From Malurus cyaneus samueli (lineage: Eukaryota > Chordata > Aves > Passeriformes > Maluridae), in contig CM019227.1 of the NCBI GenBank assembly GCA_009741485.1, forward strand, positions 11,323,647 to 11,387,646: a stretch of DNA of 64,000 bases. Direction: 5' to 3'. This document shows, piece by piece, positions 24,271 through 37,044 of this stretch; the first letter of the stretch is position 1, and every line of letters starts with the position of its first letter. Made by a program: the position numbers and the translations under genes. Below the pieces are notes generated by a model. The model was not told where the DNA came from. It made no database searches and was given only the letters and a program-made list of their open reading frames with translations.

Positions 24271-27200
24271 TGAAGCTAGTTCAGCTCCACCATTCCCAAT
24301 TTCACCATATTGATTTATGTCATTGCAATTCCTTTCCCAGAACATACAATCTCAGTTATTAAAGTTTTATCTTGAGTCCTACAACATTTGGGGCAGTTGT
24401 TGAAACTTTTTACCAAGACTGATGTAATGAGTTGAGAAATTCAGTTTCTTCCTCCCTGGTTTTTAGCCCTCAAGGATGCTGAGAAAAGGTTACAAACAAA
24501 ACTCGCGTGCAAGCTGAAAGATCAGCAGCAGGAAGGCTCAGCACAACCAGGTGAGCATTAATCATTTCCTGCACTGGCCCACACCCACGGACTGCTCTGC
24601 ACTTTCAAAACATGAGTTTGCATCAGACAGAGCTGCAGAAACCAGAGGCTCCTGGTTATTAGAGAGGAAAGGAGTGCCAATGTCTATTTAGCAGAGAAGC
24701 TGATTGCAAATGAGTCTCAGAACTGGCTGGGCTGGAGATTCAGCTGCCCCTTCACTTCCTTTTTGCCTTCAAAACCAACTCAAGGCTTCTTTTGATGTTT
24801 TGACAAAGGTTATTCCCTCTGGAAATCAACTGCTCCGCTGAAGCTGTCGGAACAATTACTCTGGCCCTGATAAGGAACCTGCTGTGGCTGAGGCTGCCTC
24901 TCAGATGGCTGCTGTGCTTCCCATCCCAAGCAATGATCTCCTTCCCTTTTGTGTGCTCTGTTTGCTCCCTCTCCATTTACACCCACTTTTCTTTATGTGG
25001 CAAAGTTTCCACCACCATTCGTCTGCGTGCTGCAGCTTTCTGCTCGTGTGTGGGGCTGGGAGAGCCACCAGAGTGCTCTCAGAATTATCCTATTCCACTC
25101 TGCACTCGCCTAAGGCAGATCACCTGTGGCAAAAGACCAACATATATTATCCTTAGAGGGAATTTCTCTTGCAAAAAAATCTCAGAGGCTTTCAATCTGT
25201 CTTGATTCTTCTGACCATTCAACTTTTTATATTTCATTACACTGTACTTTTCGCTTCTCAACCAGAGACAACACTTTTCAGTCAATTCCTTGCAATACTC
25301 TAAAACCCATAACCAAACATTGCAAATGATCCCTAAAATGACACCCATGCTAACTAACAAATGTTTTTACCTGTGTCTGCAAGATCTAGGAAAATCACAA
25401 ATAGCCATACTCCTCTATTAGTCAGAATAAAAGTTGAAATGGCAATAGAGTCTCAAAATTCCTTGCTTAAAACACCCAATCTTCACTTGCAGTTCCCTCC
25501 ATTCTGTCTAATAAGCAAAACAAGTCCAACCACATTTTAACCGTGTTCTCGGGCCAGATTGCTGAGGAATCTCTAGTTTTTAACTTTACCACATACCCGA
25601 AATATGAGCCAAGTGTAACAGGGCTGGAAGCATCCAGCAGCACCCAGTACCAGTGTGGGTGTTGTTTCAGGGATGTGCTGCATGCCCATGGAGTTGGCAC
25701 AAAAAAATGCTCCAGAAAGTGTAACTTTCAAAGTCCATCAGGTAAAGGGTCCTGAAAGTGCCAGATTTTCAGACCCCAAAAGCATTTTCTAATTTCATGG
25801 AGGCCCATTTCTCTGCCACAGAGCCCAGAGCCCTGTGACTGCAGTAACCTGCAGGCAGCAGATGCTGCTGTGTCTTGCAGGGTAATTCTTTCCTTTTTAC
25901 ATTAAAAATAGAATACGATTTTCTTTTTCTTACACGTTCTGGTACTATTTCATCCAAATAATTCCTACCATTTGGAATGCAGCCTCATGTGACAGGCTCA
26001 TTAGCCTGACAGCAAAGCCAGCAAGTTCAGAATAGCACAGTGGAGCACGTGTTGCTTTTTCTCTGCAGATGCTTCAAAAATAAGTGACAGGAGCCCAAAT
26101 CCTGACCCCACCGTGCATCCAAAATTAACTAAAGAAATCTTTCCTAAAAACAGCAGATCTTTTATAGCCTCCATTCTAGGATAGAGCACAGCAATAAATC
26201 AGTAATTTCCTTCCTTTTTGTTCATGGTTACAGAGGAGCTCAAAAATAAAGCCCAGCAAAGGCTCAGAATTGCTTTTCCCCACCTGTGGGGCTCCTGTGC
26301 CTCTCCCTCCTGCTGCCACCTGCCTCCCCGGCAGAAGGGCATTTTTACACTTAAATTGTGGGACACTTCCACTCAAATAGGGCTATGTTCATCTCCTCAA
26401 AAAGTTGCAATGGGAATGGCTCCAGCTGTCGGATGATTTGGTTTGGTGGCACAGAAATAAAGATATGAGATGGCTCAAAGAGTGTGGAAAAAAGGGATTA
26501 GATGGTGTCTTCATTAATTACAACAGAATTAGTTCAAGGACTCACTGACTAGGCACAGCAGCATTTCAGAAGATCAGATATACAATTTATCCTTGAGAAT
26601 TACAAATAACCGTCACATCTTTAGGCAGAGCTTTTCTGATGCTTTAACCAGAAAAAAATTAGATTGTAATTGCATGGTACCTGGACTTGTGGGGAAGCAG
26701 GGGTGTTACAGGTAATTAACACCGTGTTAATCACTGTTTCCATCAGTGAGGTGAGGCTGAGGTTACATCCCTCCTTCTAGCCAGACTGTATTTGACTCCA
26801 GAAATAACCTACCAACATTTCTTTGAACATCCCTCTAAACTTGCAATTAAATTGGAGATGGAAATGAAGAGGTTTAAGAGAAAAGAAAAGCAGACATGCA
26901 AGCCAACAGTCTAAGCTTCTGTAAAAGGCAGGTTTTGGCAGGAAATCTCTATTCTTTCTCTCTAGCCTGAGTAAAGTTAAAAATGCCCAGAAAGGTGTTA
27001 GAATTTCAAGCTACCATGAAAGAGAAGACTCACTGACCAGGCCTAATGCCTACAACATTCTTATACAAAACAGTTTCTCCCAAATGCCTAAATGGAAAAG
27101 GGAAAAAAGTTAAAAAAAATTCAAAAAATGGACCTGCCAAGAGAAAAGACGCACACCTTTGCACTTCTCTGAATTTATCAATGAGCAAAGAATTTTTGAG

Positions 27201-27345
27201 GAACTGCTTATTTTGCCAAAGTGCCTGCAAAAGTACACAAATTTCAAGATGTCTGAGATCAAATGACAGACTCTATATGGTGGTGGCTTTTGGCTCAAGT
27301 TTCTGGAGTATCATGGTCTAAAGTGACACAAGGAAAGCAGTAGAG

Positions 27346-27421
27346 CAAAAAAAGCACACAAAAAACCCCACAAAAAACACAACAACAACAAAAAAAGCCA
27401 CCAAACAATAAGAAAAACACC
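27346..27421. repeat. A/C-rich low-complexity tract
   Basis: The plus strand is almost pure A and C here, with runs such as ACAACAACAACAAAAAAA and CCACAAAAAACAC. This is simple low-complexity DNA. The antisense frame over it (27311-27556) is Leu/Phe-rich for that reason and is not taken as coding. Confidence 0.85.
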
Positions 27422-30400
27422 AAAGTTCAGAAGTAAAGTATTTTCTTCAAGACAAAGGAGTAATTTGGATTTCTTCAGAACTTCAGTTTGTGAGCTGATG
27501 AAGGGCCAGCCTTTGGACACTGCAGGTGCACAGATGCACAGGACAGGTGCTTGCACTGTTTAATTCTCTGCACACTGCCACACACTGCAAATTTGCACTT
27601 GTTCATCATAAACTCTATTTGGAGAATCAGTAACACACAACTATATTAAAATTGTCACCTTTTGGTGAGGAGGGTGCTCTGAAACAAGGACTCTCCATTA
27701 TACCATGTGGTGTGTATTCCAGCACAAAAATAATCACTGTGATTCAGCTTCTGTGCTCTCTACTAAGAGGTCTGTGGCTTCTTATCTATTATATCTTTAA
27801 TATAAAACAAACTGTTTTCTTTCTTACTGGCTTTCTCCATGAGGCATTCTATTTATGAGGTGGTTTTAGACTTATAATTTAATCATATGAACAGACTGTC
27901 AATTTATCCTCAAGCCCCATGACAATATAGTTTTAGATTGGAGCTTTAAAGAGCTGCAAGAAATGTTTATCCTGACAATGAAGAGTTTAAGCCATGCACA
28001 ATTTATTTTTATCTTACTTGTACAACAAGGGCAGGTAAAGGGGATGCACACCATTCTCACATTAATTATAAATACTGCATTATACACACAAGGCTGCATC
28101 TGCAGCTTTCCAGGGTCGTGAGATCTCCCTGTGTGCTTATAACCCAGAAGTTTTAGCTGCTTTATGCTGCTTCAAACCAATCTTATGAAACTAATCTTTC
28201 CTGCTTTCTTCTCTTATATAGGCTCCAATTGCTCAAGCAAAATTGTTTTCTTTTAGTTTATACTTCATAATTTACTGTATTTTGATAAAGCCTGTTGGGA
28301 TTAAGTTCTATAACTGGGATATACTATCTAACCTTACCAGGCCATTTTCTGCAAAGACTGTTTTGTATTGGAAATAAAAATTCTACTTTAAGCACTTATT
28401 TCAGGAAGCTTAAATACAGGCATATTACACAAAAATCATAAAATATTTCCAAAGAGTTTTATGTTGGACAAATACTCAAAGCATTTATTCACTTTTGTTA
28501 TAATCCTAGCAATTCAGTATTTCTGATTGAACTGGCTTCTTTCAAACAGCCGAGACTGAAATGCAGCAGAATGACTAAGGAGAATTTATGGTGGGGACTG
28601 GTGGAACTTGCAAGGTACCATTTTTTTAAAAAACAGAAATAGATATTCTAGACAGAAAGATAGAAAGATAGACATGAGACAGTTTCTATTTGTATCATTC
28701 ATTCTCTCAGAATCACAACTGACAAATAGAAGAAAATGCTGTGGTTATGTTATGTGGTGTGTTGAGCTGAGCCAGATCCCCCACATTATTACAGCCAATC
28801 CTGTCCATTTGTACAACTATTTTTTTTAACTCTGCTATTTAGTGTCCAGACTTTATCATCAGATGATTGCTTTCACAGAGTTCTGGATGAAACTCTAGAT
28901 GGTTCATGGCACAGTGATTTCTCCTTGTTAATATTCTATTCTCTTCTAGAAACCTGACAGTGTTTTTAAAAGAAGTTGGTAGACCAATTTATAAATTCAT
29001 GAATTAAAGCAAATCCCATTCTTTGGCATATGGGGAATAAAAGCAGCTGGCTAAAATCATAGCCTTAATGATTGCTCACTGTGCATTTACCCATTGCATC
29101 TTCCAGGCAATGCTTGTTTTGTTACAGGCCAGGATCAGATGAAGTTTGAAATCGAGATGGGATCACCTGCAGAGCATCTGTCACCTCAGCAAAAGTCCCC
29201 TTTGTGGTGACACAGCACTTGAGTAGCTGTGGAAACTCTGGTGTAAATGTGATCAACCTCTAGTGATCAGTAACTACTGGATTCTGAAATCGGTGACACG
29301 GGTGTGTGATAATGCATTTATTTATCTTAGACTCCACATAAAAAATCAAAAGTCCACAAATTCTGGTGTTATTTCATCAGCAAATCATTATGACAATGAT
29401 ACTAGAGGAAAAAAACCCCAAATTTGCACACAGGATAAGCAATATCTATATCCTAAAGTTACAGTTTCAGGAAAAAATAAATACAAGCAGTAAAGGGGAT
29501 CTGACCTAAAGACGTGTAACATCCAGTTTCTCTAACAAAGCCTTTGTTTTTTCCTCTTAGCAGAGCTGCATGTAATTTCAGTTTCATTCTTCTTTTAAGA
29601 TGAAGAGTGATGAATAATCACAGTGAGCAAAGAACAAATATATTCAGAGCCATTTCAGCCACTTAAAACCCAGAATTTTGCCCCAGCTGTTTGCTTTCAG
29701 CAAATATTTATGAGCACTGTGTTTTGTTCAGACAACTGCTTGTTGAAAGCAAAGCCTGGGACTGTATCTGAGACTCATTTAAACAGCAAACTGAATTTGT
29801 TTGGGGAAATTTAGGCAGAAATAATTTACAGAATGTATCTTGCAAACAGGGCTGCAAAACGGAGGCATTAGTTAGCACATGCCCAGAGGCGTAAGGAGCT
29901 TAAGGCCATCAGAAATTGAAAGTGATCTTGTGTAAGAGGTGATTGTAATCCCATTTTTGAGACAGAGCAATGAGTTCCACATCTCATTTACTACAGCCAG
30001 CTCAAGAATTTGCAGAAGCATAAGCAATGGTGATGCTTCCCCCTTGCCCAGATAAGGGATTTACCAGGGCTGTTGTGCCAGGGAATGGCTCCCAGCCTTG
30101 GGGCACTGCAGGGTGGGCACAGTGGCATGTCCTGCACTCTGAGCAGAAGCAGGCACAGCAATGGCAGAGGAGGGAGGGGATGGGTCCTATCCACCCTTCT
30201 GCAGGGAATTTGCTGCTCTAGGCAAAGCCTGTTGTGCTTAAAGCGAAATATCATCCTGAAGGGATAGCATTCACTGCAGAAGGCAACGGGCTGGAACACC
30301 AGAGCAGCCACTGCCACTCACCCCCATCTGCAATCAACACTCAGCTTTGCATACCTGAGCCACTGCACCAAAAAAAACCCTTTAAATCAGGCCATTTGCC

Positions 30401-30538
30401 CAGACATTTGTACATTAGACACTGGATTGAGATTTGGAAATGTGGTTACTGTCAATCCTCAAAACAGCAACGTCCCCTGGCCCTGCAGAGGGTCCCAGCA
30501 CCCAGAGCAGGGTGTGAGCAGCTCCTGGGCCAGCCAAG

Positions 30539-30580
30539 CACAGGAATGGGCACAGGAATGGGCACAGGAATGGGCACAGG
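30539..30580. repeat. 12-bp tandem array (about 3.5 copies)
   Basis: Three exact copies of CACAGGAATGGG start at 30539, 30551 and 30563, followed by a partial copy (CACAGG). The unit is a multiple of three, so overlying frames stay open and show short repeated peptides. Confidence 0.95.
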
Positions 30581-30697
30581 CACTGCTCAGCCCCTGCCAC
30601 TGCTGGGCACAGCTGATGGAGCAGCAGAAGGTGCCCGTTTGATGCTGATATTCCCATTAATATCAAAAGCAGGGCACAGAGCAGCCAGGGGCTGCTG

Positions 30698-30727
30698 CTC
30701 TGAAATGCTCTGAAATGCACTGAAATC
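30698..30727. repeat. 10-bp tandem array (3 copies)
   Basis: CTCTGAAATG occurs at 30698 and 30708, followed by the variant CACTGAAATC at 30718. It is a short local slippage-type array. Confidence 0.9.
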
Positions 30728-31516
30728 CTCTCCTCTGGAGGAGACCCCAAAAGGCTTTGGGTTTGCCACCCCTGATTCCTGCACAGCACATCAAAAAGCA
30801 GCAGTCAGCAGCAATTGCTCCCTCTCATCTGACAAATGCCAAAGCTGTGCAGCAGAAATACAAACGGGTTTCCACCCCAGCCAGCTGTGCCAAGAGCTTT
30901 GCTGCTGAGAGCCCTACAAGCAGTATCATTACCCCTGCACATCAGATCTGTGTTGGCACCTTGTCAGCTTTGGACAAAATGCCCACACTGGATTTTTAAT
31001 ATGTTGCTGTGGATCAAGAGTGAAGGAGTTGTTCAATACCATCATTAACAAATCATTGATCCAGTTATCTGCCTTTCTATTTCATTTCAAATTTACAGTC
31101 TCCTTACTGCTTCTGCGACAGGAATAGATTTTCAGATGATTTCAGAAGTACTTAGGATGACATTATGACTCAATGCATGTGATCAAATGTCTCTCTGAAT
31201 GAGTTTGTTGGATTAATGAAGCCGTTTGATGAATTAAATGATATTCCAGCAAAGAGCAGATGATGATATTTCAAAATGGCAAAGATTTTTTTTTGCACAT
31301 TCTGGTGTTTTCAGTGTCATTCCGTATTAGGGACAAATTCCAATTATGAGAGGATTTGAAAGTTCAAACACAAGGCTTCTCTGATCATTTGTGGGACTTG
31401 AGCCTTAGGGCCACTTTCTGCAGCCACAGCAGAGAAGGCAAAGATACAGGGCAGGTCAACCAGCACAGCCTCAATCCACACACAAACCAGAGCCAAAAAA
31501 CACATAAACTTAGCAA

Positions 31517-31554
31517 ATTATTCTAATTATTCTTACCTATTATTCTATTATTCT
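31517..31554. repeat. ATTATTCT short repeat
   Basis: ATTATTCT occurs four times, at 31517, 31526, 31539 and 31547, the last two directly adjacent. It looks like a small AT-rich slippage tract. Confidence 0.85.
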
Positions 31555-32762
31555 ATTCTGTCCTTAAAACCACACTGACAACAGTTTGAGCAAGGCTAGG
31601 CTACCTACAGGACTTTTAGTAATTCCTATAACCATAAAATTTGGGAAGGTAAGACTGAATTTCAGGGCTGCTACAAAGGAACGTGGGCTCATTCTGCATT
31701 TTGCTCCAAAATAAAAACAAGACAGGCACAAACCTGGCTCAGACAACTGAAGTCTGCTCTTCTTACAGGTGAAATATTGAGATAGAACATGCAAGATCCT
31801 TTTGCTTGTCCTTTGTGTTGCCGTGGCTGAGGGTGAAAAACAACAATCTGTAAGCTCCAAGGAGCAGTGGGGAGCCAGGATGCAACACTTCTGCCCCCTC
31901 CCCAAACAGGATTTAATCCTCAGCAAAAAAAAAAAACAGAAGTGAGGGATCTTAATGTTTGATTAAATTGGAAGAAGAAATTCCCCACATCTACCTAGAT
32001 TTGTATCTTTATCTATCCAAGCACACATTTCAAAGACCTGATCAACTTTACCCTGGTATTGAAAAAAAAATCCCAAAACTCAAAGCAATGCTTCAAGGTT
32101 GAAATAAACAGAGACAGAATGACGAGAGCAGACAGTGCCTTGAGTTTAAACTGGGTTTTGTAACCCAGAGCATGCAACACAGAGTAATCAAATGAGTTAT
32201 TGACCTACGTGGTACATCTTGATGGAAAAAGGTTTTGGAAGAGTTTGTACAGAACTTTCTGGCACAGAATAATTCAGTTAGCCTTTAACTCTTCTCTTCC
32301 TGAGAGAATCTGAGAGTGAAGACTGTGATCTCCCATCTTCATTGGAGACAGACTTTTCCATGTACACTCTCCTCTAAAATCTGTCATCTTTGGAACACTG
32401 TCCAGAGAATATCAAGGAAGAGTTTCATTAACCAAATCACTGGAAATTCAAAGTGAATTCTTTTCAAAACCAGCCACAAACTTTTGGAATTCAAGAAATT
32501 GATTGTGCTCTTTAACTTCCTCTTCTCCCTGTTTTAGCATTTGAAGCACTGTTTTCTTTTGTGTCTGGCCATGTTAGACTAATCAATAAGAAATTATACT
32601 TTTGCTTTTTTACATTCCAACAACATATTTCTCACTGATTCGTATCGATTGCAAAGCAAAACCAGAGCAAACTAATGGAAATTCCTTCCAGTGCTCTTAC
32701 TGCTGCCATCTAGTACTGGAGAACTGCACTGCCAATGTTAACTGCATTTGCAGAGATTTTTT

Positions 32763-32798
32763 TTTTAACTGTGTACATACTTTTAACTGTGTACATAC
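32763..32798. repeat. 18-bp perfect tandem duplication
   Basis: TTTTAACTGTGTACATAC at 32763-32780 is repeated exactly at 32781-32798. It lies 25 bp before a different 21-bp tandem repeat. Confidence 0.95.
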
Positions 32799-32823
32799 CA
32801 TTAATTTTACTTGAAGACCCTAC

Positions 32824-32907
32824 TAGATAAATAATGGCATTAAATAGATAAATAATGGCATTATATAGATAAATAATGGCATTAAATCGATAACTAATGG
32901 CATTTCT
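32824..32907. repeat. 21-bp tandem array, four copies
   Basis: Units start at 32824, 32845, 32866 and 32887. Each begins TAGATAAATAATGGCATT, or TCGATAACTAATGGCATT in the last and most diverged copy. The first and third copies are identical. Divergence is greatest at the 3' end of the array. Confidence 0.95.
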
Positions 32908-34170
32908 GTTCAGAGTGTTAGGAACACACCAGTGGAAAACTGACTGTCACTGAAGAGTGGAAGATGGGAGTGGGTGAAATGACAGCCAAAGCATATTTTT
33001 TGGATGGTTTCCCCAGCAATTAATACATTGTCAAGTTGAGACTGTCCCCCTGAAAGGCTGCACCAAGCTAGAGAGTTAAAATTTGAGTGGCTTCATTCAC
33101 GTTAACATTACAGAGCAGAATTCATCCAAGGAAAAGGAGAAAATAATGAAAGAGGCTGGTTTTTTTCCATCATCATCATTTCATTCCTTTTCATAAAAAT
33201 AAATGTCTCAAAAATAAGTAGGAAAAAATAGCAACAGCAAATTTGCATCCCAGAGAAAAGTTAATGTTTCTACTTGGCTAATTCATCACTGAAAAATGAA
33301 ATGCTGACAACAGTGACAGAGCATTAAAAAAGTTTAACTTGCAAATGCACCCGCTCAGATTTCCAATAGAGCTGAGGACACCAAATGCTTTTGGAAATCC
33401 TTGTGTCCCTTGTTTTGTGCTAATTTGGAGCTCAGCTCTTGGAAATGCAGATTTAAGTTATGGACCATCAGCGAAGTCCAACACTGATTTCTTTGCCAAG
33501 CTTTTTACTACAGGATGAACAGAGCCAAGAAAAAAAATATATAAGGAATTAGGAATTTCCTTTCTATAGAAAATGCTCTGAGGAACAAATTCATCACCTT
33601 GACACTTATGCTTCCTCCTATCAAATGTCTCCTACATACAACACAAAGGGAAAGTCACCTAACCAGGACCAGGAAGGTTTAAATCACTGCAGTGGGAACA
33701 ATATGAAAATCAGTGTGACAGTCCATTGATGAACAGATATGAACCAGATATAAACAACACAAGCAAATGTGAAATATGGTGAAAGTAACATGGTAAAAAT
33801 TATTCATGCAGTTAGGGAATTTTCTGTAAAATTCCACAGTCACCTGGGAAGCTCTGCCTGGAAGAACATGACTGCTATTAGTAAGCCAAAGCATACTTGG
33901 ACAAAGCTTTCAAACACAAAATAATTTTTACAAGAAGAAAAGCGGGAAAAGAAATTACAAGTAAAGTGTATTGTTTGCTGCTGCAGGAGGGGAAACAGTG
34001 AGAGCCTCCTCCAGGAAAAATGACAGTTAACACAAAGGCACAGACAACCTGAAGGGACAGATCTGTAAGGAGGGTATGGCAATGGTCACAAAAAAAGAAA
34101 TATATCCTTTGTTTTGATTTTTTTCTCCTTGGAGGCCAAATTCAAAGTCACTTTTAGTTATCAGAAGATG

Positions 34171-35420
34171 CAGACACTGATGTACCATGACTGGGCAGTC
34201 GAGGCAGTAGCTGCCATCGTCTTGGTGGCCCTGAGCAGGCACCAGAGCTCTGGACCAGCCTGACTTCTCCTCCCAGTGAAGCTCAAATGTCACTGCAAAG
34301 TTTGGCAAAATGTTGCCATCCACGCAGCAAGAAAGACTTCCACATGTTTTGCTTCCCTGTTTATTGCAGCTTGGTGTTTAGGATCCCTACACATCCCTGG
34401 GGCTGCTCAGGTTGCATTCACACACATCAGGGTAAGAGCAGCTTTTGCACATTTTGGTGAATTTTCTCAATCCTTCTGCTCCACCTTGGGGCTGCTCAGC
34501 TAAAGTCAACTGCTTCCTCAGAGTGCAGCGGGGCCAAAGGAGCCTGTGCTGCTCAGGAGGGACACAGATTCTTCCCCTGTGGCCTAAAATCATTCTCAGG
34601 AGGTGTTTTGCCTCTTTATTGACAGCTGTGCTCGAGTAAGTTCTTCTGCAAAGAGCATAAAAACACCTGAACAATGGCAATGACCCACAGTGATCGCACA
34701 CATTCGATGATAGTGGTACTTTGTCCCACTAAGCAAAATGAAATTGTGGCAAAGCATTGTAAAAAAATCTCCAAAGTTCATATCTGCCCCTGGAACTACC
34801 ACATTATTCGTGAGAAAAATTGAGCATTCCTGGGCAGTGCTCAGGGCCTTCCTTTGCTGTCAGGAGTTTAGGCATCTCTCTCTCCCCACCACCCTCTGAC
34901 AGCTGCTGAGTAGATTTTTTTAAAATAAGTACAAACGGAGAAAACCTTCACTTGCGGAAAGTCTTTAAGGGATGATAGACAGGAAAAGTGGAGTTCCTGT
35001 TCTGAATATTCCACCACAACGATCAGAACAGCATGCAGCCAGCTAAAAATACCTCACGTAACGAGACAGTGCGCACTTTTTTTAGAGCTTGCGGAAAAGA
35101 ACAAATGGGAGGGAGCTGAACTGCTCAGCGTGCCCTGCAGTAACCAGCTGTGTGCCATGGAAGAGCTGTCAGGAAAATCTGGGCCCAAGTTTAGTGCATC
35201 AATGTTTCTGCTCTGACTGAGCACTGGAGGGTCTAACCCCAACACCCAAAATTTCCCTCTCTCCTGCTCCTCCTGACAATCTTCCAGAAGAAAAGGCTGA
35301 GGTGGTCATTTGCTCAGGAGCCAGATCAGCCCCTCCTCTGGCAACAGACACTGACACAAAGTCAGCAACGTTTGGTCCCAAACCAGAGGACACGTCCCAG
35401 ATCCATCTGGGGAACCAGGC
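34171..35420. other. Moderately GC-rich non-coding block
   Basis: This is a mixed-composition block with frames of about 104 codons or less on both strands. I looked for exon-like segments bounded by splice signals around 34360-34640 (a pyrimidine-rich stretch followed by TTGCAG at about 34370) but recognised no protein sequence. Confidence 0.5.
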
Positions 35421-36675
35421 TTTGCAGTAAGGAATGTTTTTAACCAGATGCAGTTATAGTATTCTGCAGTTCATTTGATTTCCTTTAATATTAATTTACT
35501 GTACACATATTTTAATGCTTTTCCTGGTCAGACTTAAGCAGAAAATTAAATTATGAGAGCAATATACTACCATGAACATAGTTGCAGTCCATGTGCAAGT
35601 GATTATAATTAAGTCTGTAACCCAAATTATTGTCATAATTACTAATGCTAAGGCCTCTTGCAGTGATTCAAACACGGCAGCATTTTTTTGCTTAGCTAGC
35701 ATTTTATATTTGGTATTTTTTGTTGCTCTGCAATTCTAAGAACATGCAATATTATTGTTAACATCAACATCTACTACAAACATTAGCATTTTACAATTAT
35801 TACTGTTGCCTGAATGTTTACCTGCTTTATCTGGTTGCTGTGGTTGAACCAAAGATTTAACTTCACTGGGTGAACATTATATTTTTTACATCCTTAGAGC
35901 ACTGTGACTGCAAGGCCATTGCTATTGATTTAAAACACTGCTATTACAGTCGTGAGCAGAATTCAACCCAGCCAGCATCCCTTTGTGAGTGAAGCCATAA
36001 AAAGACATAAAAAAATGACATTCCCTTCTTCAATCTCTTTTTATGATTAAAAATGGGCTTTGGCTTGGACCACCGGATTTTGAAAACCACCCTGGACTGA
36101 CAGAATCATTTTAAATAAGGCCTTGTCAACAGCTTCATTTCTTTCCAACCATGTGTGCTAGAACTTACACCTTTTTGAGACAAACATTATGTCATCACTT
36201 GAAAAAAAACAAATGGTCTTTCAGGCACTCTGCACCAAAGCCATGTATGACTTGAAAACTCAAAATCATCCCCCGAAGTTCCACTGGTTTCTTCCAGTTC
36301 AGACTAAAAAGCACTTATGTAATATGAGAAGACAAGGAAATCATAGCAAAAAGTGTTCCACCATCTCCCGGAATGGCTGTCGGGCAGAGTTCAGCACAAT
36401 GAATGATTCTCAGGACAGTGAAGTCAAAGTGCCCATAAACTTTTACAGGAGTGGAATTAGACCAGAACTTGGTGTTACAGAAAATGTCACCCTGTCCACT
36501 TAATATTCTCTTGGGAGCAACGCTCCCATAAAGGAAGAAGGGAATTTAGCACACATGGCAAGGTGTGCACAGCCAGTCCATTACTTCCAAGGATCTCCTA
36601 TCGAATTACAAAGATATTTCAGTATCATTACCTGTGGTAATGGGGAGATTACTGGCAGTCCCAGGAAAGGCTGGG

Positions 36676-36765
36676 GACTTGCTGAAGGTCACACGAGAAG
36701 GCAGCAGCAAGGAGGGAACAGAGCACAAACCGAGTGCCCAGGTCAGCTGCTCGAATGTGCTGATC
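36676..36765 (-). mobile_element. Possible MIR-type SINE fragment
   Basis: The plus strand carries GACTTGCTGAAGGTCACAC, then AGAAGGCAGCAG, then a GGAACAGAGC segment and GTGCCCAGGTC. The order and spacing resemble the antisense of the MIR-family tRNA-derived SINE. It shares the AAGGTCACAC box with the candidate at 20179-20240. It is degraded and has no visible ends, so the identification is tentative. Confidence 0.4.
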
Positions 36766-36985
36766 CTCCCGTTAACATGGCACGGTGGCTGTAAATGGGA
36801 TTATCACCATCACCACTTTAGGGAGATGAATGAACCCCTGAAAGAATTACAGCTGCTTAAATGGCCATACATCACACAATAACAGGCTTCTCATCACTCT
36901 CACAGAGGTAGAATCTGATTGTAATGGAGAGAAAAGTATTTAATTCCACACCGGGAAGTGGGAAGGCAAAGTTGAGTGCTTTTCC

Positions 36986-37044
36986 ATGCAAATATGGAGA
37001 AAACTTATCAGCTAGCATTTCCAAAGATGTTGTTGCATATGCAA
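36986..37044. promoter_or_regulatory. Octamer plus POU-palindrome-like site
   Basis: ATGCAAAT is at 36986-36993, flanked by the inverted words TCCAT and ATGGA. Forty bases downstream is the 12-bp palindrome TTGCATATGCAA (37033-37044), close to the known palindromic POU dimer site ATGCATATGCAT. A TTGTTG word directly precedes it, loosely like a SOX half-site. The grouping suggests an enhancer but cannot be tested from one sequence. Confidence 0.28.

Larger units (their letters stand above)
22561..29950. other. AT-rich non-coding stretch
   Basis: This is a long AT-rich region. It holds an octamer overlapping a GCATATGC palindrome at 24259-24270, an A/C-rich low-complexity stretch at 27346-27421 and a short GAAAGATA repeat at about 28654-28672. 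Frames are about 117 codons or shorter and none is recognised. Short GC-richer pockets occur near 23.7, 25.8 and 26.3 kb without CpG enrichment. Confidence 0.5.
29951..31010. other. GC-richer block with two short tandem arrays
   Basis: This is a GC-richer, CpG-poor block. It includes a 12-bp array at 30539-30580 and a 10-bp array at 30698-30727. Overlapping frames of up to 159 codons occur on plus (30234-30713) and 124 on minus (30415-30789). The plus frame contains a Met-Gly-Thr-Gly repeat produced by the 12-bp array. No recognisable protein is present. Confidence 0.5.
31011..34170. other. AT-rich non-coding stretch with tandem repeats
   Basis: This is AT-rich DNA with an ATTATTCT repeat (31517-31554), a poly-A run near 31925-31936, adjacent 18-bp and 21-bp tandem repeats (32763-32907), a CAT repeat near 33169-33181 and an octamer at 33241-33248. 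The longest frame is 120 codons (31564-31926 minus), unrecognised. Confidence 0.5.

Noticed and set aside
30234..30713. 159-codon plus-strand frame with Met-Gly-Thr-Gly repeats
   Set aside because: The repeat is the direct result of the 12-bp DNA array. The rest of the frame shows no homology that I recognise.
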